Part shown: piece by piece, positions 28,355 through 39,486 of the stretch
Layout: every line of letters begins with the position of its first letter
Numbering within the stretch: the first letter of the stretch is position 1
Assembly: GCA_029881255.1 (NCBI GenBank)
Contig: JAOUMY010000001.1
Span: 806,001-870,000, forward strand
From: Gammaproteobacteria bacterium
Lineage (GTDB): Bacteria > Pseudomonadota > Gammaproteobacteria > S012-40
Direction: 5' to 3'
Length of the DNA stretch: 64,000 bases
The notes under the pieces: model-generated
What the model was told of the DNA's origin: nothing
Database searches by the model: none
The model's input: only the letters and a program-made list of their open reading frames with translations
Program-made: the position numbers and the translations under genes

Positions 28355-29086
28355 ATGTCGCAGCCTACACTATTGATCTCGGCGCTAAAGAAAGTGTTGA
28401 AAAATCAGGGGGTCCGTTATCGAGATCTGGCGGAGGTCCTGGGTTTGAGCGAGGCGAGTATCAAGCGCATGTTCTCTGAGGGGAATCTGTCTATTCGACG
28501 CCTGGGAGAGGTATGTGCCTATCTCGGGGTGAATTTTACTGATCTGGCCAATATCATGGATCAGGAAGAGCGCCGTACCGACAGGCTTAACGAGCAACAG
28601 GAATATGAGCTAGTCGCAGACATCAAGCTGTTGTTGATGGCGTTCCTGGTAATCAACGGATTCCACTTTGGTGAAATACAACGTTATTACCGATATACAG
28701 ATGCGGAAACGATCCGTTATCTCGCCCATCTGGATCGGATTGGTATCATCGACCTTTTTCCGAATAATCGAATTCGTCTGAAGATCTCGCCCAAATTTAC
28801 CTGGCGTCGCGATGGGCCGATTCAGAAGTTCTTTACGCAGCGATTACAACCTGATTTTCTGGCAAGCCAATTTCTCAACGAGGGTGAGAGTCATTTCTTC
28901 CTCACGGCAATGCTGAGCCCGGAATCGGCAAAAGAGTTGGAAAAGCGCATCCATGATCTGGTTATTGATTTTCAACTTCGAAACCAGCAAGACGGTCTAC
29001 TGCCTCTAGAGCAACGTACGATTTATAGCATGCTATTGGGGATGCGTTCCTGGCATCCTAGTGCATTTGAAGAATTACGTTTGTGA
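28355..29086 (+). CDS. XRE-family transcriptional regulator
   Basis: 243 residues from the ATG at 28355. Residues ~8-65 form a helix-turn-helix of the XRE type (YRDLAEVLGLSEASIKRMFS, LGEVCAYLGVNFTDLANIM). The remainder (~75-243) is an alpha-helical effector region that I do not recognise (HFGEIQRYYRYTDAETIRYL, a second winged-helix-like stretch). It is divergent from the GH3 operon with only 134 bases between, so local regulation of that operon is plausible. Confidence 0.85.
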   Translation: MSQPTLLISALKKVLKNQGVRYRDLAEVLGLSEASIKRMFSEGNLSIRRLGEVCAYLGVNFTDLANIMDQEERRTDRLNEQQEYELVADIKLLLMAFLVINGFHFGEIQRYYRYTDAETIRYLAHLDRIGIIDLFPNNRIRLKISPKFTWRRDGPIQKFFTQRLQPDFLASQFLNEGESHFFLTAMLSPESAKELEKRIHDLVIDFQLRNQQDGLLPLEQRTIYSMLLGMRSWHPSAFEELRL

Positions 29087-29123
29087 GCAATTATGGTGGC
29101 CCACTGCTTGAACTGACCTCAAG

Positions 29124-30428
29124 TTAATGTTTGATCCGAGGCCAATAGGTATCAAATTTGAAATCAGGGCTATGTTTTTGAATGTGGCATTGCTGACACA
29201 TTTGTTCAGGTTTCCATCCTTTGTTGGCGACCGGCTTTGCTCCGCCACTATCCGCGTGCGCTTTGGCGGCACCATGGCAATTTTCACATTGCACATTCGC
29301 GAGGTCTTTTGTCAGCATGTAATCCAGATAACCGCCTTCTTTTTCAAAACCCACGGTATGACAGCCGATGCAGTTGGGGTCAAATGATTTGCCTACGTCC
29401 ATTAACTTGAAAAATGCCTCAGCGTGCGGCGATTCGAACCATTTTTCATGTTCCTTCGCATGACAGGACTCACACACCTTTTCGCCGGCGTACGGACTTT
29501 GTCCTGTGGTCATGGCCTTGCGCGCAGCGACACGTGCTTCGTATTCCTCGCGAACCTTATCATTATAAGCCTTGTACCAGGCTTCCATACGCGGGGCGTC
29601 GCCTACATCAACCGGTAAAGCTATTACTTTGTGAATGTAGTTCTCGATATTGCCTTGTTCATTGATTTGCAAATCAAGTTTACCTAGGCGCATACCTCGA
29701 GAACCGGGTTGTAAGACAAGTGTATTGCCCTTCTTTATGGGTTCATTAATGATTTCATATGCGGCTTCGATCACCAGAATATCGATATTGTCTAGTGGAA
29801 AGAGCTTTTCTGCTGAATCCAAAGGCAGAGTTGTGGATAGTATTGTGATGTGCTTTTTCGCTTTTGCCTGTTTTAATTGTTGTGCAATGTCAGTCGTATC
29901 GTGCGAAACCGGGTTATCTCCCATCATGCCTTTGCTTTTTTCGCTATTGGGGTCGATCCAGTTAAAAATTTCTACAATTTGTTTACCCCGTTCGACTGCG
30001 ACCGATTTCTGCAAGCTCTCGTTTTCCCAGTTACTTGCTATAAAAGTGTTAAAGGTTTCCTTTAGAAATGGCAAGCCGTAGGCAAGGTCTTGCCATTGTA
30101 CCCCTATTGCATCGTAATTTAGCTCTTCGAGTCCGGAGAGTATGAATTGACTTTTAAGCTTGTCCTGTGGCATCTCGCTGACGAGCAAGCCGCCACTCGA
30201 GAATAAAATGAGGTCTGGCTGCTCCTTGCGAAGCTCATCGACCTTTTTGACGCGCCGCTTTATTCCGCCCTTGTCACCACCTTCGCTACAGCCGCAAGGC
30301 TCCAGTTCACCATCTAGATTTCCCGAATAGATCAAAGTGATGTTTTGAGATGACGCAAGGACAGTGGTTAAAGGTAAAGATATGTAAAGGATTACTAGTA
30401 GCGAAATCTTGAGAAATTTGTAGTTCAT
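29124..30428 (-). CDS. secreted tetraheme cytochrome c with phosphoesterase-like N-terminal domain
   Basis: 434 residues with a signal peptide (cleavage near residue 25). Residues ~28-275 resemble the UshA/5'-nucleotidase fold group that starts GNLDGELEPCGC, with GGIKRR, but the usual metal-binding Asp/His motifs are not visible. Residues ~315-434 form a cytochrome c554-like domain with four CxxCH heme sites at 319-323, 353-357, 381-385 and 411-415. It should be periplasmic and heme-loaded, and may serve electron transfer to or from a sulfur, nitrogen or oxygen compound; the partner is unknown. Confidence 0.85.
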   Translation of the reverse strand: MNYKFLKISLLVILYISLPLTTVLASSQNITLIYSGNLDGELEPCGCSEGGDKGGIKRRVKKVDELRKEQPDLILFSSGGLLVSEMPQDKLKSQFILSGLEELNYDAIGVQWQDLAYGLPFLKETFNTFIASNWENESLQKSVAVERGKQIVEIFNWIDPNSEKSKGMMGDNPVSHDTTDIAQQLKQAKAKKHITILSTTLPLDSAEKLFPLDNIDILVIEAAYEIINEPIKKGNTLVLQPGSRGMRLGKLDLQINEQGNIENYIHKVIALPVDVGDAPRMEAWYKAYNDKVREEYEARVAARKAMTTGQSPYAGEKVCESCHAKEHEKWFESPHAEAFFKLMDVGKSFDPNCIGCHTVGFEKEGGYLDYMLTKDLANVQCENCHGAAKAHADSGGAKPVANKGWKPEQMCQQCHIQKHSPDFKFDTYWPRIKH

Positions 30429-30605
30429 TTAGTATCAACCGTGAGTTTGTTCACCAAAAGTCTCTATAAAAATTAATCTTCGAATCATATGTCATGTATA
30501 TATGAGTGTCATGTCTTTATTTAAGTTCTGTAGTTGAAAAAGACATGGCTGTTGTCAGTTTGCAGCCTCTCAAATAAGGAAAACGATAATCTACACGGAG
30601 GGAAT

Positions 30606-32783
30606 ATGGCGAATTCATATCAGCGCATTTCTGCGCTTGCTTCAATTATTGTAATGCTTGGGCTAGGAGGCTGCTTCCATGAAGGTATTTTTGCGTGGCA
30701 GTCTTCTGAAGTATCAGATGAATCGGTAGGCGATTCTGCTCATAATCATGATGCAAGCATGACACATGCTATGCACGAAGAGATGTACCCCGATCCTGTA
30801 TTGGTTGATGAGAAAATTCTAAATAGCCTGTATAACGGCGAATTGCTTGATCATAGTTTGCAAAGCGTAAATAGCTGCACAGATTTAAAGCAAAATTTGG
30901 TTGCAAACTGGCTGGGAAAAGATATGGATGGTCACTCACTGGTTATGGTTGAACCAAATTATCTGCCTCCACCAATTCCATTTATGTATTCTCCCTATCG
31001 TTTGCCTGGATTTAATGACTTAATAGTTGATAATCAGACGCTTTTCTTTATGTACGAAAACACCCTGCACGTCGTGAGTGTGTCGGACGATGGCGCTATG
31101 AATCGCGTGAATAAGCTGCCTCTGGATTTTCTTTCATCTGGGCTGACCTTGCAGTCTGCCAATACACTGATTGTCGCAGGCCATCGCCTGGAGAGTGGTA
31201 GCATAATCAGCGGACAGGTATTCGCGATTATTGATATTGGCGAAGGTTCGGCACCTACTGAAAGACATCGTATTGTTGTCGCCGAGGGTAATGTGAACTT
31301 GACTAATGTGGATGCAAATAGCATGTCGATGTCTTATAGATCAGAGATTCGCTTGCCTCGCTCCTTGTTGGAAGATCAGCAATTTAGAGAAATAACGGAA
31401 AACTATCGGGATGCTGCGCGTCTTAATGAGCTATATCAATATGCCATAGACAATACTGAAGGCGACCCGGCGTCAGAGCTTGTCGAATTTCAAGCGGGTA
31501 CGCAGGCCTTGCTTGATGCATATGAGATAATGTTTAACAATAAATTCGATGAGCATGTCGAAAGCATCAGTGAATTGCTCCCGTCTTTTACCTTGGTCAA
31601 AGGCCAAGAAAGCACGTCTATCAGACCCCTATCTTGTGACAATCTACTGACTTCTGAAGATGATGATGGGTTTAGCATATCTGGTTTTCTGGATTTGGAA
31701 AACGTCAATGGTGGTTTGCTGCGTTCTGTTGCACTATTAGGCCAATATGAGTTTGTATCCTTATCCAATGACTATCTGTTGTTGCTTTCTCAGCGTCACC
31801 CAGGCTACATGAATGAGTCGAGCTATCCATCAACACTTCTGGTGCAGCTGAAAGTTGAGGATGACAAGTATGAACTGGTTTCCGCCAAATCCATTGCCGG
31901 TCAAATCTTGATGGAAAACATTAAACTGAAGGATGGCTTGGCCTATTTGTTTTCTCAGCAACATTCGTTCAATTTCAATAGCGCATATCCTGATGTTGGT
32001 ATGAGTAATTTCTTTGTTTTGTCAATTGATGAAAACGGATTGAATAAAGTGAGCGAATTGCCTCATGTTATATCGCAAATGTGGAACGTTCCACATCATG
32101 AAGCAGTGTTTTTGGACAAAGGGGTGGTTGTCTTTAATCGAGAGCACAACAGACGTGTCCTGGTGAACTATGTAGATCCCAATAATCCCTACGTTTCGGA
32201 GCAGGCTATGGAAAATACGCTGCACTCGTGGGTCGTAATCGATGACTCTCGTCTAGTAGTTCTTCTACAGAATCGTCAGTATGGAACTGGATCACTCATG
32301 CAACTGTGGCAAGTTTCTGGAGCTGTAGATGTTTTAGATACTCTGCATTTCGCTCAGGACATCAGCTTGGGCATGGACAGAGATGCGAAGGTAGCGCAGC
32401 TTGGTGATAAGCAGGTATTAGGGTTACGAATGAGCTATCCGCAAGTAAATGCAGACAGATCGCATTATGAAGGTCGATTACGTTTTATTGAAATTTCTGC
32501 CGCCGATACATTGGCCGATCTTGGCGAGGTGCGTATGAGCACCGTAAGGTCGAACTTTGCTTCATGTATTGGACACGCAGCACATGATGGGGTCGCGATG
32601 CAAACTGCACCTCCTCCTTATTACAAGGAGATGTGTTACATGGATGGTATGAGCATGATTAATTTTGATGGGGCTGTGAACACAGACGGCGCCTCCTATC
32701 TGGTAAGTCACCTCGACAATACTATTCAGTTAAACGAGTTTGGTGCACTTTCTCGTCAAACCAATTTGACTATTATCGAGTAG
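30606..32783 (+). CDS. secreted beta-propeller lipoprotein
   Basis: 725 residues from the ATG at 30606, which follows ACGGAGGGAAT, a strong ribosome site. Lipoprotein signal LGLGGCFHEG (Cys23). The body has the pattern of secreted C-terminal beta-propeller proteins (GGLLRSVALLGQYEFVSLSN, YLLLLSQRH, RLVVLLQNRQYGTG), with His-rich short segments near the N-terminus (SAHNHDASMTHAMHEEM, about residues 43-60) that could bind metal. Function unknown. It is flanked by the subtilase on the other strand. Confidence 0.72.
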   Translation: MANSYQRISALASIIVMLGLGGCFHEGIFAWQSSEVSDESVGDSAHNHDASMTHAMHEEMYPDPVLVDEKILNSLYNGELLDHSLQSVNSCTDLKQNLVANWLGKDMDGHSLVMVEPNYLPPPIPFMYSPYRLPGFNDLIVDNQTLFFMYENTLHVVSVSDDGAMNRVNKLPLDFLSSGLTLQSANTLIVAGHRLESGSIISGQVFAIIDIGEGSAPTERHRIVVAEGNVNLTNVDANSMSMSYRSEIRLPRSLLEDQQFREITENYRDAARLNELYQYAIDNTEGDPASELVEFQAGTQALLDAYEIMFNNKFDEHVESISELLPSFTLVKGQESTSIRPLSCDNLLTSEDDDGFSISGFLDLENVNGGLLRSVALLGQYEFVSLSNDYLLLLSQRHPGYMNESSYPSTLLVQLKVEDDKYELVSAKSIAGQILMENIKLKDGLAYLFSQQHSFNFNSAYPDVGMSNFFVLSIDENGLNKVSELPHVISQMWNVPHHEAVFLDKGVVVFNREHNRRVLVNYVDPNNPYVSEQAMENTLHSWVVIDDSRLVVLLQNRQYGTGSLMQLWQVSGAVDVLDTLHFAQDISLGMDRDAKVAQLGDKQVLGLRMSYPQVNADRSHYEGRLRFIEISAADTLADLGEVRMSTVRSNFASCIGHAAHDGVAMQTAPPPYYKEMCYMDGMSMINFDGAVNTDGASYLVSHLDNTIQLNEFGALSRQTNLTIIE

Positions 32784-32793
32784 TGAAAAATGA

Positions 32794-32828
32794 AACAGGC
32801 CTCCTTCCTGAACGGAAAGAGGCCTGTT
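32794..32828. terminator. terminator hairpin between beta-propeller and subtilase genes
   Basis: Ten-base perfect stem AACAGGCCTC / GAGGCCTGTT (32794-32803, 32819-32828) with a further inner TTCC/GGAA pairing. T-rich sequence follows on the minus side (towards 32785); it can serve both converging genes. Confidence 0.75.
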
Positions 32829-32838
32829 ATCCACGTTT

Positions 32839-35800
32839 CTATAGCGTAGTAAAACTCCAGACCTCACTAGTAGACGATAAACCCTGAGTGTCTGTTGCTG
32901 TTACTTTCCAATAATAAGTCGTCTGTGCTTGCAGATTGAGTTCAATCTGTTCCATCGTGCCATTAGCGCCAGGTAGCGGAATGTTAGTTCCACAAGCCGT
33001 CATCAAGAGAGACGCAGCAATGAGCACGACTGCTTGCAGATAACGTTGTCGACGAGTGGAATTTCCCATCAAGCCGAACATCGCAAGCCCGATACCAGCA
33101 CCGCCGCCCAAGCCTGCAATAGTTGCTACAGATCCAAATCTAAGTTGGGCGAGTTGTGTTCCACAGTTGGTGAAATCTGCATTTTCACAATACTCGAGTA
33201 GGTAGCTCACTTCGTCGCCATCCGGGTCGACGACAGCGTTCCATACAAATGTGACCAGACTCGGGTGTATGTTATTGCTGCCATTTGTTGGTGATACCAG
33301 GGTTGGCGTCTCAGGAGCCTGATTTTGCGGCGCCGGATCTTGCGGTATTGGATTCTGAGGCGTGGGATCAGCAACAACCGCATCATCGTCCGTGATGGTG
33401 ATGTTAACTGATGAGGTGCCTATGCTTGCCCCGCCCGTTGCACCTGTTAGGCCAATAGATAGAATTTCAATATTTTCAACAATTGTATCGTCGACAATTG
33501 GTATGTTGAATGTTTTGGTCGCACTATCTCCATGCGCCCAATTTATAACACCAGAGGTAGATACATAGTCTTCCCCTGCCAGCGCAGAATTGTCGACGGT
33601 AGCATAGACCACGCTGATTGCACCATCGCTACCACCACTGCGTGTAACAGAAACAGTTGCACTCAGGCTATTTTCTGCAACCGACACTGAGCCTTCGGCA
33701 ATAGATATCACGCCCGGGACGGCGGTGTCATTGTCGATAATGGTAACAGTTGTCGTGCTACTACCTATGGTTGCACCGCCGGTGGCTGATGTTAAAGCGA
33801 TGCTGAATGTTTCACTGCCTTCGTAGATGATATCGTCAGTGATATTAACGACGACGAACTTGCTTGCAGCATCGGTATTCGACCAGTTTAAGGTGCCACT
33901 CACGGAGGTGTAGTCGGAACCAGTACTTGCGCTTCCATTTGCGCTGGTATAGTTGACTCCTACTGCTCCATCGCTACCACCACTGCGTGTGACTTCGATA
34001 GTCACTGCAATACCGTCCTCATTGACACTATAGCTGCTCGCGGCGAATGAAAGCGTACCGAAGACAGGTATATCGTCATCAATGATAGATAGTGTCGCAC
34101 TGCCACCAGAGATAGTGGCTCCCCCAGTAACATTGCTTAACGACAGTGAGATGTCTTCGCTTCCTTCGATGGCGCTATCATTTGTGATGGCAACGGAAAT
34201 GGTTTTATTTGCGCTATCGCCGTCTGCCCAGGACAGTGTGCTATTTGTTGATGTGTAGTCACTACCAGCGATTGCAGTCGAGTCGGCAGTGCTGAAATCA
34301 ACCGAAATAGCCCCGTCACTTCCACCAGTACGTGACACTATAATAGTCGCTGTCGCACCATTTTCATTGACGCTGTATGAGCTGTTTGCAAAAGCAATAG
34401 AGCCCGGTACCGGCGTATCATCATCAATGATAGATAAAGTAGCATTGCCGCCGGTGAGTATTGCTCCACCGGTTGGATTGAACAGAATCAGACTGACGGT
34501 TTCAGTTGCTTCTTGTAGCGCATCGTTCGTCAAATTGACCGTAAACGATTTGTCTGCAAGGTCACCATTGCCCCAGGATAATGTACCGCTCGCGTAAGCG
34601 TAGTCTGCCGGTGATGAGGCACTGCCATCGGCCGTGGCGTAAGAAATACCCACCACGCCACCACTACCGTCGGTACGCGAAACGGTAATAGTCGCAGTGA
34701 CACTGTTTTCAGCAGCAGAGTAGTTGATCGAACTGAACGCCAGTTTTCCTGCTGGTTCCCCAGCAGTCACACTGATGTTCACAGTGTCGCTTGCGCTTTG
34801 GCCGGAATCATCCGTTACTGTGAGTTTAAACGTCAGCGTCTCGGTTGTATTTGGCGCATAGAAAGACGGCGTTAGAGTATTTGCATTGTTAATTAGCACG
34901 GTAGTACCGGCTGTTTGAGTCCAGCTATAACTTAGTGTGCCGCCGTCCGGGTCCGATGCAGTTCCTGAAAGGTTAACTAATGCATTCCCTAGGACGTTTT
35001 GGTCAGTACCTGCGTTGACTGTCGGTGCGCCGGTATCCAATGTCCATATCCAGGCCTTGCCTGTAGCGATGTCTGGGTTAACTACATTAAAGTTTTGGGT
35101 TGTCGCGCGGGTATAGTCGACTTGAACACCGATAGTTGCGGAGTCGCCATTATTGTCTGTGGCAATATAGTGGACTTCAATATTCGGTGTGTTGACGGGT
35201 AGCACGACTTGCATTTGCACGAGGTTGCCTGTTGAAACACTTTTTCCTCTCCATTCCATTACAACTTCCTTGAAAGTGTAATTGAAGTTGGCGGGGTCGA
35301 CATAGGTCTCAAATAATCTAAACCCGTAACCAGCCTGGCTAATATCCAGGTCATCCCAATATGGCGCTATTACATGCTCGAATACGTCTGTAGGAAGAGG
35401 TGTGTTTGCGCCAGTCATTTGTCCGGCCGATGGCGCGCCAAACATTGCTACGCCCTTCGGCAATAAGTAAAGCGTAGACGTATTCACACCACCAAACGGG
35501 AGTTGATAGTCGGCACTATAGCCGGGAAAAGAAATATAGGTGCTACTGTTAATCGGATTGTAAGACGACCCAAAGAAATCCGTTCGAGGCGCATAGGTAA
35601 TAGCAACCGGTGCTCGATAGGCAATTCGAGAACTGTTGTTGGCGATGACGGTGACCGATTGAGTCTGTCCATTGCCAAAGCTAAGTGTGTAAGTTCCTGC
35701 GGTAGCCGGTGCCGTCCAATAGGCTGAATAAATTCCATCGTCTGCGGCTTCATCAAAACCAAGACCGTCATCTTGTAGTGTAAGGTTTGCGACGGTGCTG

Positions 35801-37299
35801 GGGCCAGTGGTTGTAACGGTGATACTTCCTGCAGGCGCCGCGCAGTTGATGTTCACTACGGCGAGTCCAAGCTTTTGTCCGGATATTTTTGATGAAGTTG
35901 TCGTTTGCGGATAGACGACGGCATTGACGCTCTGATTGTTACAAGTCAATGCACCAGTTCCATTGTTGTCCCATGCGCGAACGCGTCGACCGGTTACCGT
36001 GGTCCCGTTCAAAGTGGCGATCTCAGTTCCGCTGCTGATAATAAGATTTTTTACGGTTCTCCAATCACGCGTAGGATCTTCAGCAAATAAGAATCCAGCT
36101 AGTCCTGCAACATGCGGTGCAGCCATAGATGTGCCATTTAGGTGTGTATAGCCGCTTCCGGTGACGGTGCTATAGATATTGGTTCCAGGTGCGCCGACAT
36201 GAACTGAGCGCACGCCGTAATTAGAAAAGGAAGCACGATTGTCGTTTTGATCAGTCGCCTCAACGGAAATGAGATTGGCAGCGAAGTAGTTAGATGGATA
36301 GTGTGGACCATTGTCATTATTGTTGTTCGAATTGCCCGCAGCGGCGATGAATAAAATGCCCGCCTGACGGTGCTTCGCAATTGCTGCAGCCACAGCCTGG
36401 CTACCACCGCCGGTGCCGCCCCAAGAATTGTTGGTGACAACGACATTGATACCCCGCATTTTTAAATCATAAATATAGTCGAGACATTTTAGTGCGTTGG
36501 AGTCGCTACCGCTTCCATTTGAAGCGAGAAACTTACACGCGAGTATTTTCGCCTGTTGGTTGATACCAGTGATGCCCGTGGAGTTGTTTCCAACGGCGGC
36601 AATTGTGCCTGCGACATGTGTACCATGATTATTGTCATCCATGGGATTACCGCTATTGGTGATAGCGTTGATTCCGTAGATGTCATCAACATAGCCGTTG
36701 CCATCATCGTCAACGCCTGCGGAACCGCCAATCTCTCCAGGGTTTACCCACATATTGGCGGCGAGATCTGGATGATTGTATTGCACACCGGTATCGATAA
36801 CACCGATGACGATACTGTTGCTTCCGGTTGTGCCGCTGTTTGACCAGGCCTCGACGATATTCATATCCGCGTCAGCGGTGCCGGTAAAACCGTTTACGTT
36901 TTGTCCTGTGTTATGCAGTCCCCACAACTGGTTAAACGAAGTGTCATTGGTGGCATCGATTCCGACAATTGAATCGGGCTCGGCGAAAAGTACGTTGGGA
37001 TTCTTCTTGTAGTGTTCGATGGCGGCTTGCACATCCTGGCCGGGAGGAAGTCTGAACATTTTGAGACCATCAAAATTTCTGTAACCGTGTTCAGCAACTG
37101 GCCTGCTAGGGCCATGAGACGCGTTAACAGCTGCTGCACTGGCGCCTGGTTTGAATTGCACCAGTATTTGATCAGGGGCCTGCTTGACTTCTGTGACGCC
37201 AAATTTTTGGGGTGCGGCCAATGCGTGAGTTCCCCAAACTATAGAAGTAGCTACAAGAACAGATGTCAGCAGATGTACATTCGGCTTTGTCAGTTTCAT
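32839..37299 (-). CDS. secreted subtilisin-family peptidase with Calx-beta repeats
   Basis: 1486 residues. Signal peptide (residues 1-28), inhibitor-like propeptide (ILVQFKPG at 45-52), then an S8 catalytic domain with Asp169 (VIDTG), His225 (NHGTHVAG), oxyanion Asn323 (AAAGNS) and Ser391 (GTSMAAPHV). Downstream: a beta domain, a PKD/K-type Ig segment (SGTASDPDGGTLSYSW), four Calx-beta repeats (each ending SIIDDD, TIIDND or TITDDD; about residues 870-1310), and a C-terminal Fn3-like domain. That last domain is split by a glycine-rich hydrophobic stretch and a lipobox-like LLMTAC (Cys1436). Likely a large extracellular or surface protease. Confidence 0.93.
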   Translation of the reverse strand: MKLTKPNVHLLTSVLVATSIVWGTHALAAPQKFGVTEVKQAPDQILVQFKPGASAAAVNASHGPSRPVAEHGYRNFDGLKMFRLPPGQDVQAAIEHYKKNPNVLFAEPDSIVGIDATNDTSFNQLWGLHNTGQNVNGFTGTADADMNIVEAWSNSGTTGSNSIVIGVIDTGVQYNHPDLAANMWVNPGEIGGSAGVDDDGNGYVDDIYGINAITNSGNPMDDNNHGTHVAGTIAAVGNNSTGITGINQQAKILACKFLASNGSGSDSNALKCLDYIYDLKMRGINVVVTNNSWGGTGGGSQAVAAAIAKHRQAGILFIAAAGNSNNNNDNGPHYPSNYFAANLISVEATDQNDNRASFSNYGVRSVHVGAPGTNIYSTVTGSGYTHLNGTSMAAPHVAGLAGFLFAEDPTRDWRTVKNLIISSGTEIATLNGTTVTGRRVRAWDNNGTGALTCNNQSVNAVVYPQTTTSSKISGQKLGLAVVNINCAAPAGSITVTTTGPSTVANLTLQDDGLGFDEAADDGIYSAYWTAPATAGTYTLSFGNGQTQSVTVIANNSSRIAYRAPVAITYAPRTDFFGSSYNPINSSTYISFPGYSADYQLPFGGVNTSTLYLLPKGVAMFGAPSAGQMTGANTPLPTDVFEHVIAPYWDDLDISQAGYGFRLFETYVDPANFNYTFKEVVMEWRGKSVSTGNLVQMQVVLPVNTPNIEVHYIATDNNGDSATIGVQVDYTRATTQNFNVVNPDIATGKAWIWTLDTGAPTVNAGTDQNVLGNALVNLSGTASDPDGGTLSYSWTQTAGTTVLINNANTLTPSFYAPNTTETLTFKLTVTDDSGQSASDTVNISVTAGEPAGKLAFSSINYSAAENSVTATITVSRTDGSGGVVGISYATADGSASSPADYAYASGTLSWGNGDLADKSFTVNLTNDALQEATETVSLILFNPTGGAILTGGNATLSIIDDDTPVPGSIAFANSSYSVNENGATATIIVSRTGGSDGAISVDFSTADSTAIAGSDYTSTNSTLSWADGDSANKTISVAITNDSAIEGSEDISLSLSNVTGGATISGGSATLSIIDDDIPVFGTLSFAASSYSVNEDGIAVTIEVTRSGGSDGAVGVNYTSANGSASTGSDYTSVSGTLNWSNTDAASKFVVVNITDDIIYEGSETFSIALTSATGGATIGSSTTTVTIIDNDTAVPGVISIAEGSVSVAENSLSATVSVTRSGGSDGAISVVYATVDNSALAGEDYVSTSGVINWAHGDSATKTFNIPIVDDTIVENIEILSIGLTGATGGASIGTSSVNITITDDDAVVADPTPQNPIPQDPAPQNQAPETPTLVSPTNGSNNIHPSLVTFVWNAVVDPDGDEVSYLLEYCENADFTNCGTQLAQLRFGSVATIAGLGGGAGIGLAMFGLMGNSTRRQRYLQAVVLIAASLLMTACGTNIPLPGANGTMEQIELNLQAQTTYYWKVTATDTQGLSSTSEVWSFTTL
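33590..34750. repeat. four near-identical Calx-beta coding repeats
   Basis: The DNA encoding the four Calx-beta modules repeats about every 310-320 bases, with recurring words such as TCATCAATGATAGATA. They diverge in sequence and stay in frame, so they are duplicated protein domains, not a mobile or CRISPR repeat. Confidence 0.8.
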
Positions 37300-37450
37300 T
37301 ATTTTTCCCCGGTTTTTGACGGATGCAACAGAGGGCCTGGCCTCTATCGGTCCTTGTGTCGTCCGGGGGTGATAATGCGTTAGCGAAAAAAGGCGAGAAT
37401 ACTTCGTAAATTCACGAAGTTAATCGATTCAGACTATGTTTTTTCGAGAA

Positions 37451-37921
37451 CTAGAACCCAATTTTGAATTGAGTGAAAAAAATGGCGTAATCGTTAAAGC
37501 CTTTTGCGGGGGGAAGGGCGAAAAAATTCAACCCTACATTTTTTATATGAAAATCGAGATAAACTATCGGGGCAACCAGTCGTAACGGCTCTCTGACCGT
37601 ACGGCCGTATTCGCCAGTAAGAACTCCGGCAAACAAGCGAAGGTTTCCCAGGGTATAGACGTCGCGCGCTGCTGTGGCATAGAGGAAAGGGCGATCGAGG
37701 CTATTAGTAAATTCGCCGGCAGCGATAGTTAGCCAAGGATGCTCGCACTCGATGCCTATGCCTGGGTGTGTCTGGCGCTTATAGCGAGTGTATTCATTAG
37801 GTTGATAAACTTCGACATGCTTGGATATGCCGGCGAGATGAACCCAGACTTTGTCACAGACGGCTGCTTGAGAAGAGGCAGACAGTATTGCCAAAACAAA
37901 AGTGAGAATGAGTCTATGCAT
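37451..37921 (-). CDS. exported protein of unknown function
   Basis: 156 residues from the ATG at 37921 with a signal peptide (LTFVLAILSASSQA, cleavage near residue 20). The mature part carries HPGIGIECEHPWLTIAAG, GEFTNSLDRPFLYATAARD and ends in FKIGF, a beta-rich pattern seen in small outer-membrane or periplasmic proteins. The two Cys (in AVCDKV and IECEHP) could form a disulfide. No function assigned. Confidence 0.65.
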   Translation of the reverse strand: MHRLILTFVLAILSASSQAAVCDKVWVHLAGISKHVEVYQPNEYTRYKRQTHPGIGIECEHPWLTIAAGEFTNSLDRPFLYATAARDVYTLGNLRLFAGVLTGEYGRTVREPLRLVAPIVYLDFHIKNVGLNFFALPPAKGFNDYAIFFTQFKIGF

Positions 37922-38001
37922 GGCGACATCACCTGATCGTGAACTAGTCGCCAAGCATAGATTTGATTGCTTAGATCAGGCTTTAATACAACTCGTCAGT
38001 G

Positions 38002-39478
<1,477 letters not shown>

Positions 39479-39486
39479 AGCGAGTC

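Noticed and set aside
33590-34750. Regular DNA repeats, possible CRISPR-like array
   Set aside because: Period is about 310-320 bases, repeats diverge and encode Calx-beta protein modules in frame.
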